Assembly (NCBI GenBank): GCA_020735665.1
Contig: CP085928.1
Coordinates: 2,464,501 to 2,528,500, forward strand
Source of the DNA: Lachnospiraceae bacterium GAM79
Lineage (GTDB): Bacteria > Bacillota > Clostridia > Lachnospirales > Lachnospiraceae
DNA: 64,000 nucleotides
Reading direction: 5' to 3'
The notes under the pieces are model-generated. The model had not been told where the DNA came from. It did no database searches and saw only the letters and a program-made list of their open reading frames with translations. The stretch's first letter is position 1. The number at the start of each line of letters is the position of its first letter. A program made the position numbers and the translations under genes. Shown here piece after piece: positions 1 to 7,954 of this stretch.

Positions 1-75
1 CCTGCCGTAACCGGCTACACCGAACTGGCTCCTGGCGAATCCAAAACCGTAACCGAGCGAATCTTTGTCCGGTAG
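1..75 (+). CDS. C-terminal end of an unidentified protein (partial)
   Basis: Frame 1 is open from the left edge to a TAG at 73-75 and encodes the last 24 residues of a protein that begins outside the window. The tail (…TELAPGESKTVTERIFVR) has a proline-glycine turn followed by a beta-strand-like end. Aldose-epimerase-like beta-sandwich enzymes often end this way, but too little is present to name a family. The stop is followed by an intergenic hairpin repeat. Confidence 0.5.
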   Translation, partial: PAVTGYTELAPGESKTVTERIFVR

Positions 76-128
76 AAAATAGTTTATAATAAAGCATTAA
101 CTTTATATCTATCATCATACACAGGTTT

Positions 129-279
129 GACAGTAAAAAAAGACATACATATTCCTGTAGCAGACCTCTTTTCACGTCGGTACTTAATGAACCGCAAAAG
201 CGGTGAATTTAGAACCGTTACGTGAAAATAGAACGAAAGTGTTCTGCGAAAGGAATGATATATGTCTCTTTTTATTGTC
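129..279. repeat. Long-hairpin intergenic repeat, family A (copy 1)
   Basis: Outer arms of about 28 bp, imperfect (GACAGTAAAAAAAGACATAC at the left and its complement ending at 279), enclose a core. The core has a nested stem around GAACCGC-AAAA-GCGGTGAA, a GTACTTA…GAACCGTTACGTG segment, and a short hairpin closed by GAAA (AGAACGAAAGTGTTCT). The same core recurs at 13.1-13.8, 22.3, 24.3 and 34.3 kb. It fills most of the gap between the partial gene and the convergent zinc-ribbon gene, so it could also terminate both. Confidence 0.7.
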
Positions 280-374
280 AGACCGTCATGCAAACAGGGC
301 CTTAGCTAAAAAACACGGCATATGTATTCTGTGTAAGGAATAGCATATGCCATGTTTTCATATAAGGCTCGGTC

Positions 375-1139
375 TTATTCGTTCTCTACCGTTCCGCCGA
401 TATACCATTTTCCGCCCTTCTTGTAACAGATCAGTGACATCTTGTCATCCTCTGTCTCTGTCTCTCCAAGGTAGTTTATTGTCATGGTATAATCAACATC
501 ACAGATATAAGCACATCTTACTTTGCTTGCTACAGATGTATCACCATACAGACCTTCGCACATATTCTTGATAGTTGCTCTGTTTGCCTTCTCTGTTGAT
601 GTGATCTTGTAATCAATAGAATACTCAACCCCCATAGAGGTCAGAAGCTCGAAGCTGCTGGATAATGTTGCTACATCATTATCCGCAACGCATTCTTTGT
701 CAACAAGCGATACAATCTTTGCTGTATCTGCTTCTTCGATTCCGGTCATGAAATCATCAACCAGCTTTTTACTCTTCTTTGCTCCACCGATTGAACCGGA
801 AAATAAGAATATTACTGCCGCTGCAATTACCACAAGTGCAATAATGATTCCAATAACTGCTCCTACGCCGGATTTCTTCTTTTTGGTTGGCTGCTGATAA
901 TCTGTGCCATATGCATTTCCCGCATAACCGTTCTGCATAGGATCTCCCTGATACTGTGGTCCACCATACTGTGGATCCATCCCCATTCCCTGCTGTGGCT
1001 GTGCATCATATGTAACACCCTCCGGCTGCTGTGGCTGGTCATTCCCCGCAAGTTTAAAACCACCACTTGTACCTACTGCTGCCCCACAAACAGGACAAAC
1101 AGATTCATTTGTCTCTGCTCCGCAATTTGGACAATTCAT
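375..1139 (-). CDS. Zinc-ribbon single-pass membrane protein with extracellular domain
   Basis: A 254-residue protein. I chose the ATG at 1139 because GGAGGAGA lies just upstream; the longer reading has no ribosome site. The N-terminus is a four-cysteine zinc ribbon (CPNC…CPVC, residues 3-19). A Gln/Gly/Pro/Tyr-rich disordered stretch follows (about 30-90), then Lys-rich PTKKKKS, one hydrophobic helix (about 96-118), and a C-terminal domain of about 130 residues that should lie outside the cell. That domain resembles the small alpha/beta DUF4878/NTF2-like modules of clostridial lipoproteins, but I am not certain. Such proteins are common in Lachnospiraceae and have no settled function. It is monocistronic and convergent with the repeat at 129-279. 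Confidence 0.75.
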   Translation of the reverse strand: MNCPNCGAETNESVCPVCGAAVGTSGGFKLAGNDQPQQPEGVTYDAQPQQGMGMDPQYGGPQYQGDPMQNGYAGNAYGTDYQQPTKKKKSGVGAVIGIIIALVVIAAAVIFLFSGSIGGAKKSKKLVDDFMTGIEEADTAKIVSLVDKECVADNDVATLSSSFELLTSMGVEYSIDYKITSTEKANRATIKNMCEGLYGDTSVASKVRCAYICDVDYTMTINYLGETETEDDKMSLICYKKGGKWYIGGTVENE

Positions 1140-1269
1140 AATCTCTCCTCCTAAAAGTAAAAAATAATAAATAGTATTTGTGAACTTTTTATGTCTGTTC
1201 ACATTTTGAGTGTATCAGATGATGATTCTTTTTACAATGATTATTTTTCCACTTTTATCCTGGGTTTTG

Positions 1270-1298
1270 TTGTCAAATATACTATTTTATTATATAAT
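1270..1298 (+). promoter_or_regulatory. Sigma-A promoter for cellobiose phosphorylase
   Basis: TTGTCA (1270-1275), 17-bp spacer, TATAAT (1293-1298). Transcription would start near 1305, giving a leader of about 125 nt. The leader holds a CTGCC-loop-GGCAG hairpin at 1371-1387, and AAGGAAGG lies before the ATG at 1431. Confidence 0.7.
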
Positions 1299-1430
1299 AT
1301 GTCCATATGACTGTTTTTATAAAGGGCGTGCTATGTCCTTTGTAAGGGAGAGATCATGAAGCAGCGGATACTGCCTGATAACGGCAGACACTACTTATCT
1401 TAATACACATGAAAGGAAGGTATATATTAC

Positions 1431-3914
1431 ATGAAGTTTGGTTATTTTGATGATGCCAACAAGGAGTATGTCATCACATCTCCTAGAACTCCTTATCCTT
1501 GGATCAACTACCTTGGAACACAGGATTTCTTCTCACTGATTTCAAATACAGCGGGAGGTTACAGCTTCTACAAAGATGCTCGTCTTCGTAGAATTACAAG
1601 ATACCGTTATAACAATGTACCTATCGATATGGGTGGTCGTTATTTCTATATTAACGAGAATGGTACAATCTGGAATCCGGGCTGGTCACCGGTTAAGACA
1701 GAGCTTGACGAATATGAATGCCGTCATGGTATGGGTTACACAGTGATCACCGGTAAGAAGAACAACTTAAAGGCAGAGGTTACTTTCTTCGTACCTCAGA
1801 ATTATGCCGGAGAAGTTCAGCAGGTTGTTCTTACAAATGAAAGCTCAGAAGAGAAGACTTTCTCATTCTTCTCATTTGAAGAGTGGTGTCTCTGGGATGC
1901 ACAGGATGACTGCACAAACTTCCAGAGAAACTTCAGTACAGGTCGTGTAGAGGTTGTTGGTTCTACAATCTACCACAAGACAGAGTACAGAGACAGACGT
2001 GATCATTTCGCATTCTATACCGTAAATGACGAGATTGACGGTTACGATACAGACAGAGATTCATTCATCGGACTTTACAATGGTTTCCACAACCCACAGG
2101 CTGTTGAAGCCGGCAAAGCAAATGATTCATTCGCAGATGGATGGTCACCAATCGCTTCACACTACAAGAAGATCACTCTTGCTCCAGGCGAGACAAAGAC
2201 TCTTGTATTTATTCTTGGATATGTTGAGATGCCTGTTGACCAGAAGTTCGAAGCTGATGGCAAGACAATCAACAAGGTTAAGGCTCTTGAGATGATGGAG
2301 AAATACAACACTCCTGAGAAGGTTGCAGCAGGTCTTGCAGAACTCAAAGAGCACTGGAACAACCTCTTAAGCATCTTAAATGTTAATACTCCTGATGATA
2401 AGGTTAATCGTATGGTTAATATCTGGAATCAGTATCAGTGTATGGTTACATTCAACCTTTCACGTTCAGCTTCATACTTCGAGTCCGGTATCGGCCGTGG
2501 TATGGGATTCCGTGATTCCAACCAGGATATACTTGGATTTGTTCATCAGATCCCTGATCGTGCAAGAGAGAGAATTATTGATATCGCTTCTACACAGTTC
2601 CCGGATGGCGGATGCTATCATCAGTATCAGCCACTTACAAAGAAGGGTAATGCAGATATCGGTGGTGACTTCTCAGACGATCCATTATGGCTGATCCTTT
2701 CTGTATCTGCATACATCAAGGAGACAGGCGACTGGGGTATTCTTGATGAGATGGTTCCATATGACAACGATATGTCCATCGCTAAACCGATGCTTGACCA
2801 CTTAAAGGTTTCTTTCTACAAGATCGTAAACAACCTTGGACCACACGGACTTCCACTTGCAATGAGAGCTGACTGGAACGACTGTATCAACCTTTCATGC
2901 TTCTCCGATACACCGGGTGAAAGTTTCCAGACATACACCAACCCTAAGTTCGCTGCTGAAGGCGGATACTCAAAGGTTGCTGAGTCAGTTATGGTTGCTA
3001 CACTCTTTACATATGCAGGTCCTAACTATGTTGCTATTCTTAAGCACCTCGGAATGGACGCTGAAGCTGAAGCTGCTCAAGCTGAGATCGATAAGATGAA
3101 AGCTAACATCATGGAATCTGCTTGGGATGGCGACTGGTTCTTAAGAGCATACGATGCAAACGGTGAGAAGATGGGATCTAAGGAATGTAAAGAAGGACAG
3201 ATCTTCATCGAGCCACAGGGCTTCGCTATTATGTCAGACATCGGTAAAGATCAGGGCTGCGACAAGAAGACACTTGCTGCTATTGATGAGCGTCTGAATA
3301 CACAGTACGGACTTGTACTTAACAATCCTGCATTCACAAAGTATTACATCCAGTATGGTGAGATCTCAACATATCCGGGCGGATACAAAGAGAATGCCGG
3401 TATCTTCACACATAACAATGCATGGATCATCTGTGCTGCTGCTTACGCAGGCGCCGGCGATCAGGCATTCAAATATTACTCAGAGATTGCTCCTGCTTTC
3501 ACCGAGGAGACATCTGATATCCACAAGACTGAACCATATGTATATGGTCAGATGATCGGTGGCAAGGATGCCGGTTCCGATATCGGAAAGCCGGGCAACC
3601 ACTTTGGTCAGGGTAAGAACTCATGGCTTACAGGTACAGCTGCTTGGAACATGGTAGCTATTTCACAGTACATCTTAGGTATCTCAGCAGACTTCGATGG
3701 TCTTAAGATCGATCCATCTATTCCTGCTGCTTGGGATGGTCTGAATGCTACACGTCAGTTCCGTGGTGCTACATATGATATCAAGGTTACAAATCCGGAT
3801 CATGTAAATAAGGGTATCAAGAGTGTTACTGTAGATGGCAATGCTATTGAAGGCAATGTTCTCCCTGTATTCGGTGATGGCAAGACTCATGCTGTAGAAG
3901 TAGTAATGGGCTAA
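1431..3914 (+). CDS. cbp: Cellobiose phosphorylase (GH94)
   Basis: 827 residues, the full length of the family. The enzyme splits cellobiose with phosphate into glucose 1-phosphate and glucose (EC 2.4.1.20), saving ATP when beta-glucan or cellulose fragments are used. The sequence can be followed almost collinearly along clostridial cellobiose phosphorylase, as I remember it: [16 protein letters not shown] at the N-terminus, [18 protein letters not shown], the [14 protein letters not shown] block and the RADWNDC motif at about residues 479-485. That motif carries the catalytic aspartate. There is no signal peptide, so it is cytoplasmic. It stands alone behind its own promoter and ends at a strong hairpin. 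No cellobiose transporter is adjacent. Functionally it pairs with the secreted GH16 enzyme at 45.9-49.3 kb. Cellodextrin phosphorylase is the main alternative but is usually longer. Confidence 0.95.
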   Translation: MKFGYFDDANKEYVITSPRTPYPWINYLGTQDFFSLISNTAGGYSFYKDARLRRITRYRYNNVPIDMGGRYFYINENGTIWNPGWSPVKTELDEYECRHGMGYTVITGKKNNLKAEVTFFVPQNYAGEVQQVVLTNESSEEKTFSFFSFEEWCLWDAQDDCTNFQRNFSTGRVEVVGSTIYHKTEYRDRRDHFAFYTVNDEIDGYDTDRDSFIGLYNGFHNPQAVEAGKANDSFADGWSPIASHYKKITLAPGETKTLVFILGYVEMPVDQKFEADGKTINKVKALEMMEKYNTPEKVAAGLAELKEHWNNLLSILNVNTPDDKVNRMVNIWNQYQCMVTFNLSRSASYFESGIGRGMGFRDSNQDILGFVHQIPDRARERIIDIASTQFPDGGCYHQYQPLTKKGNADIGGDFSDDPLWLILSVSAYIKETGDWGILDEMVPYDNDMSIAKPMLDHLKVSFYKIVNNLGPHGLPLAMRADWNDCINLSCFSDTPGESFQTYTNPKFAAEGGYSKVAESVMVATLFTYAGPNYVAILKHLGMDAEAEAAQAEIDKMKANIMESAWDGDWFLRAYDANGEKMGSKECKEGQIFIEPQGFAIMSDIGKDQGCDKKTLAAIDERLNTQYGLVLNNPAFTKYYIQYGEISTYPGGYKENAGIFTHNNAWIICAAAYAGAGDQAFKYYSEIAPAFTEETSDIHKTEPYVYGQMIGGKDAGSDIGKPGNHFGQGKNSWLTGTAAWNMVAISQYILGISADFDGLKIDPSIPAAWDGLNATRQFRGATYDIKVTNPDHVNKGIKSVTVDGNAIEGNVLPVFGDGKTHAVEVVMG

Positions 3915-3946
3915 TCCATATAACAAATTTCATATAACCATATAAT

Positions 3947-4005
3947 AAAGACCCATATAGATTTATTACACAGATTTCAATTCTGCTATAAACTATATGG
4001 GTCTT
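3947..4005. terminator. Bidirectional terminator between cbp and glycosyltransferase
   Basis: AAGACCCATATAG at the left pairs with CTATATGGGTCTT at the right, followed by TATTATTT. The preceding A-rich stretch lets it serve the convergent minus-strand gene as well. Confidence 0.75.
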
Positions 4006-4034
4006 ATTATTTCTTCTGTAAAAATGTGCTCCGT

Positions 4035-6686
4035 CTATAACGGCATCTCTCTTATAACCTTTACCATAACCGCAACACGATCACGGAATGTATGTCCATT
4101 CAATGCAATCTTCTGTCCGGCTTTCGCCTTTGCATCGCGTTCTTCTTCGTGTTTCAGATAATAATCGATCTTTTCTTTCAGATCCTCTCGTCCATGATAT
4201 GTCACAACATTATCCCCAAACAACTCATGTATTTCTGGAATATCGTCGCTGATTATGAATGCGCCAACGGCCAATGCGTCAAAGATACGATTTGAGATAA
4301 TTCCATTTTCTCTCATATCATCCCAATGATCATTTAGAAGAATCTTTGCATCATGATATGCCTGTCCAACCTTACTGTTATCCATATAATCACTGACAAC
4401 ATAATCCTGAACCGGAAATTTTTCCCAATGTCTTCCATATACTGTCAGCTTATGTTCTGTTGGAATAAGATCCTTTAAGATCGGCCGGAATACATGCCGG
4501 GAGTTTCCTACAAACAACAATTCATATTGCTTATCATGTCCTTCTTCATATACCATCGCACTGTCATCTACACACTGCTGTGCAACTCCCGATGGCACAT
4601 GAAGCTTCGAGGCAAGCTCATCATGCATTTTCTGAGAAGCGAAGAATACATAGTCATAGGAATTATATTCGTCTATCGTCACATCATCCGGATGTGAAAT
4701 ATTCCACATGATATATTTCCTGTTATCTCCCATCGGTCTGTAATAAGGATTTTTCCCTCTCAGCACGATCACATAACCCGCCCGGCTCTGATCATACCAA
4801 CGGTCTCTCGGAAGAACATTTGCCTTATACCCAAGCTTTTCAAATTCCTTTTTCATTCCAACAGCAAAATGCTGGTCTCCCCAGTATTTTTTTGATTCAT
4901 CATCCGGCATCGCCCCACATATATCGATCTCATCCGAACAGACAGGTACATCAAAACACCCACTGATCATCTGAACAAATCCATGCGCAGTATCCTCATA
5001 TATATGATTCTTTATGACATATGCTTTCTGTTCCGCAAGATATTCTTTCTTCTCTGCCGGCGTCTTTTCATTCATACAGCTAAGATCATACAAATCGTAA
5101 TCCAGATCAAACCTACAATCCATATCAGCCGCCTTATCCTGTCCGGCTTCCATCTCCAACTTCAGACAAACTGTATTATCTTTCTGCTGCCATAATATCC
5201 TGATCAGATCATTCTTGCAGTTATACACTGCTTCGATATCATAATCCGGACAAACAGGAACCAATATATCTGTATCAACCCCTACGTTATACCAATCCTT
5301 CTTCGCAGTCCGGCTGAGTATCTTCACTTTACAGCCAAGTGCTTCAAGTGCTGCCCCAAAGAATAATGCATGATAATATTCCTCTGCATCTGTACCGGTC
5401 TTCGCATCCGACACGGCAAATGCAATTGTCAATTTCTGTTCTGTGAACATATGTGACTGACTGATCTTATCATTGAATAACTGCTTTGCAAGGTATCTCT
5501 GCCATTTACCCTTAAATACCATCATGTTATGAATACGTCTTTGCTTCTTTTCTTTTGCATCATCTTTCTCCTGCGTTCCGAATTCATAATGATATACTAC
5601 AGAACCGGGGCAGTAATAATTTTTATATCCGGCTAAATGCAATTTTAAACATAAATCGACATCCTCATATCCGTATATATATTTTATATCAAATCCTCCG
5701 ACTTCATCAAATGCATCTTTTTTAACCAGCATAACCGCCGCCGTTACTGCTGCGCGTTCCTGAAGTTCCAGACTTATATCCGAATCCGGCTCCCCGTTTT
5801 TCAGATTATATGGTTGAATAAAATGTGCCTTTTCCCGTATAACATCCTTAAACCCAATTCCGGCATGCTGAAGCATGTATGATTTTTCCTCATTTGCCGA
5901 TCCGACAGGGATCTCCGGATAAACCAATTTTGCTCCAATTGCACCGGGCTGATCTGCTTTCTGTATGGCAATTAATAATTCATCCAGCCATCCATCCGTT
6001 ACCTGAGTATCATTATTCATAAATAAAAGATACTCGCCCTTTGCCTGTTTTGCTGCATAATTATTTGAAACGGAAAATGACAGATTTTCATTTTGCTTAA
6101 TTATTGTCATATCATATACCGACCTATAGGTCTCCAAATAATCCACAGACCCGTCTGTTGATGCGTGATCCACAAAAATAATTTCTATATTTTTATAAAA
6201 ATGACAGTTAACGAACGACTTCATCAATCGTTCCAAATTCTTTTTCCCATTTTGATTCAATACTATGATCGACACAAGCGGTCGTTTTTCTTCCAGAAAA
6301 CGAATCTCCTGAATATACTTTAATTCATCGTTCTGTTCCGGCGACGGATCTGCCTTCCAAAACATCCACTCGGTTTTTCGTTCAAACTGCCGTTCCTGTA
6401 ATCTTGCAAGATCTGCCATAAGACATCCTCCGGCTGCATCCTCACGCAGTTTCTTCATCTGTCTGTTAACCTTGGCAAGCTCCGCATTCACTGTTTTCTT
6501 TTCTGCATTTAGCTGTTTGATCTTATCTGAAAGATCAGTATTTTTTTTCTTGAGTTCAGTTATTTGTTTTTTCAGACTTGAAGCTTCTTTCTTAAGTGCT
6601 TTTATTTCAGCAAGCGCATTTCTCCATTTGTGAAGAAATCCCCGGATACCGGGTAGTTTTGCGATAAAATTCTTTATTCCTTTCAA
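4035..6686 (-). CDS. Two-domain glycosyltransferase (coiled coil, GT2, CgeB-like)
   Basis: 883 residues with a TTG start; AGGAG lies 11 nt upstream. Residues about 25-95 form a Lys/Glu/Leu-rich coiled coil. Residues about 135-400 are a GT2 (GT-A) domain of the rhamnosyltransferase kind: VSIIVLNQNG, DHASTDGS, the metal-binding MNNDTQ, and GYEDVDLCLKLHLAGY. After a poorly conserved middle, the last 250 residues look like the CgeB/Glyco_trans_1_2 domain (SHPDDV, VGNSR, NGIISNRIFDALAVGAF, DDIPEIHELFG). Two transferase domains on one chain suggest alternating sugar transfer onto a wall polysaccharide or surface glycan. No signal peptide is visible, so it probably works at the cytoplasmic face. It has its own promoter and is divergent from another GT2 gene. 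Confidence 0.85.
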   Translation of the reverse strand: MKGIKNFIAKLPGIRGFLHKWRNALAEIKALKKEASSLKKQITELKKKNTDLSDKIKQLNAEKKTVNAELAKVNRQMKKLREDAAGGCLMADLARLQERQFERKTEWMFWKADPSPEQNDELKYIQEIRFLEEKRPLVSIIVLNQNGKKNLERLMKSFVNCHFYKNIEIIFVDHASTDGSVDYLETYRSVYDMTIIKQNENLSFSVSNNYAAKQAKGEYLLFMNNDTQVTDGWLDELLIAIQKADQPGAIGAKLVYPEIPVGSANEEKSYMLQHAGIGFKDVIREKAHFIQPYNLKNGEPDSDISLELQERAAVTAAVMLVKKDAFDEVGGFDIKYIYGYEDVDLCLKLHLAGYKNYYCPGSVVYHYEFGTQEKDDAKEKKQRRIHNMMVFKGKWQRYLAKQLFNDKISQSHMFTEQKLTIAFAVSDAKTGTDAEEYYHALFFGAALEALGCKVKILSRTAKKDWYNVGVDTDILVPVCPDYDIEAVYNCKNDLIRILWQQKDNTVCLKLEMEAGQDKAADMDCRFDLDYDLYDLSCMNEKTPAEKKEYLAEQKAYVIKNHIYEDTAHGFVQMISGCFDVPVCSDEIDICGAMPDDESKKYWGDQHFAVGMKKEFEKLGYKANVLPRDRWYDQSRAGYVIVLRGKNPYYRPMGDNRKYIMWNISHPDDVTIDEYNSYDYVFFASQKMHDELASKLHVPSGVAQQCVDDSAMVYEEGHDKQYELLFVGNSRHVFRPILKDLIPTEHKLTVYGRHWEKFPVQDYVVSDYMDNSKVGQAYHDAKILLNDHWDDMRENGIISNRIFDALAVGAFIISDDIPEIHELFGDNVVTYHGREDLKEKIDYYLKHEEERDAKAKAGQKIALNGHTFRDRVAVMVKVIREMPL

Positions 6687-6748
6687 AGTTATCTTTTCTC
6701 CTGATTTTATGATTTTATGTTGCTATATATCTTTTTCCTTAATTGTTA

Positions 6749-6778
6749 ATTATAGCATACCCTGTCTTTGCTATGCAA
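6749..6778 (-). promoter_or_regulatory. Promoter for the 883-residue glycosyltransferase
   Basis: On the minus strand TTGCAT (6778-6773), 18-bp spacer, then an extended -10 TGCTATAAT with TATAAT at 6754-6749, about 60 nt before the TTG start. Confidence 0.65.
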
Positions 6779-6918
6779 ACTCATCCTGTCACTTTCAAAA
6801 GCCACCTTCAAAAGCCCACTGCCAAAAGAATGAGAGAAGGATCATGTATTCAAAAAATATATCTTTAATATCGTTCCGTTTTCAAATATTAATTCTGTCA
6901 GTATTATCTCCGGAATGC

Positions 6919-6947
6919 TTGACACCTACATTCCGGTAACTTAAAAT
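6919..6947 (+). promoter_or_regulatory. Promoter for the GT2/beta-helix operon
   Basis: Consensus TTGACA (6919-6924), 17-bp spacer, TAAAAT (6942-6947). This is 35 nt before the ATG at 6983. GGGGGAAA is the ribosome site. Confidence 0.75.
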
Positions 6948-6982
6948 TAATCATATATCAATAGTTATTTGGGGGAAATTTC

Positions 6983-7933
6983 ATGAAAAAGTTAACACTG
7001 ATCATTCCCTGCTACAACGAGGCAGATGCCCTTCCTCTGTTTGCGGCAGAGCTAAATAAAGTCATAGTTCAACTGACAAACTATAATACAGAAGTTCTTC
7101 TGGTCAATGATGGTTCATCCGATCAGACATTGACTGTCATGAAAGAAATCTGTGCATCCGACTCACACTATAAATATATCTCATTTTCCAGAAATTTCGG
7201 AAAAGAGGCAGCCATGTATGCCGGTTTCTGTAATTCCGACGGTGACTATGCCGCTGTTATGGATGCCGATATGCAGGATCCACCATCTCTGCTTCCCGAA
7301 ATGTTAAACTGTCTGGAAACCGAAGATTATGACAGTGTTGCGACCAGACGTGTCTCTCGTATAGGTGAACCACCGATCCGTTCTTTCTTTGCCAGAAAAT
7401 TCTACAAGCTTATCAACAAAATTTCTGATGCCGATATTGTAGATGGTGCAAGGGATTTCCGTTTGATGCGAAAAGAAATGGTTGACAGCATTGTTTCTAT
7501 GTGTGAATACAACCGTTTCTCAAAAGGTATTTTCGGGTGGATCGGCTTTAAGACCAAATGGATCCAATATGAAAACGTCAACAGAATCGCGGGAGAAACC
7601 AAATGGAACTTCTGGGGACTCGTTAAATATGCGATCGACGGTATTATCAACTTCTCGGAAACTCCTATGTCCTTTGCCTCCGGTCTCGGTATTTTTCTGA
7701 CCATTTTGTCATTTATCATGGTCATATTTATCATTATCCGAAAAGCAATATTCGGTGATCCGGTTGCCGGCTGGCCATCTCTCGCCTGTATCATTATATT
7801 CATTGCAGGTTTGCAATTCCTCTGCATGGGAATTATGGGAAAATATATGGCAAAGACCTATCTGGAAGTAAAAAATCGTCCACATTATATTATTTCCGAA
7901 ACAAATAAAGAACACATAGATCGAATAAATTAA
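6983..7933 (+). CDS. Membrane-anchored GT2, polyprenyl-phosphate glycosyltransferase (GtrB/DPM1-like)
   Basis: 316 residues. The N-terminal GT2 domain starts LTLIIPCYNEADALP, with NDGSSD and the DADMQDPP metal site. Two hydrophobic helices at about 230-290 anchor it. This architecture (GtrB, CsbB, YkoT type) transfers a hexose from a nucleotide sugar to undecaprenyl phosphate for later use outside the cell. The usual partner is a GtrA-like flippase; a GtrA-like protein is in the window at 27.6 kb but not in this operon. It is the first gene of a likely three-gene operon with the two beta-helix proteins (gaps of 21 and 36 nt). Glycosylation of those secreted proteins, or of the polymer they act on, is a reasonable guess and no more. 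Confidence 0.85.
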   Translation: MKKLTLIIPCYNEADALPLFAAELNKVIVQLTNYNTEVLLVNDGSSDQTLTVMKEICASDSHYKYISFSRNFGKEAAMYAGFCNSDGDYAAVMDADMQDPPSLLPEMLNCLETEDYDSVATRRVSRIGEPPIRSFFARKFYKLINKISDADIVDGARDFRLMRKEMVDSIVSMCEYNRFSKGIFGWIGFKTKWIQYENVNRIAGETKWNFWGLVKYAIDGIINFSETPMSFASGLGIFLTILSFIMVIFIIIRKAIFGDPVAGWPSLACIIIFIAGLQFLCMGIMGKYMAKTYLEVKNRPHYIISETNKEHIDRIN

Positions 7934-7954
7934 TTTGTATAGAAGGCGCATTCA

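Noticed and set aside
1305-1430. Riboswitch in the cellobiose phosphorylase leader
   Set aside because: Only two short stems (AAAGG/CCTTT and CTGCC/GGCAG) are visible and no known aptamer consensus could be matched.
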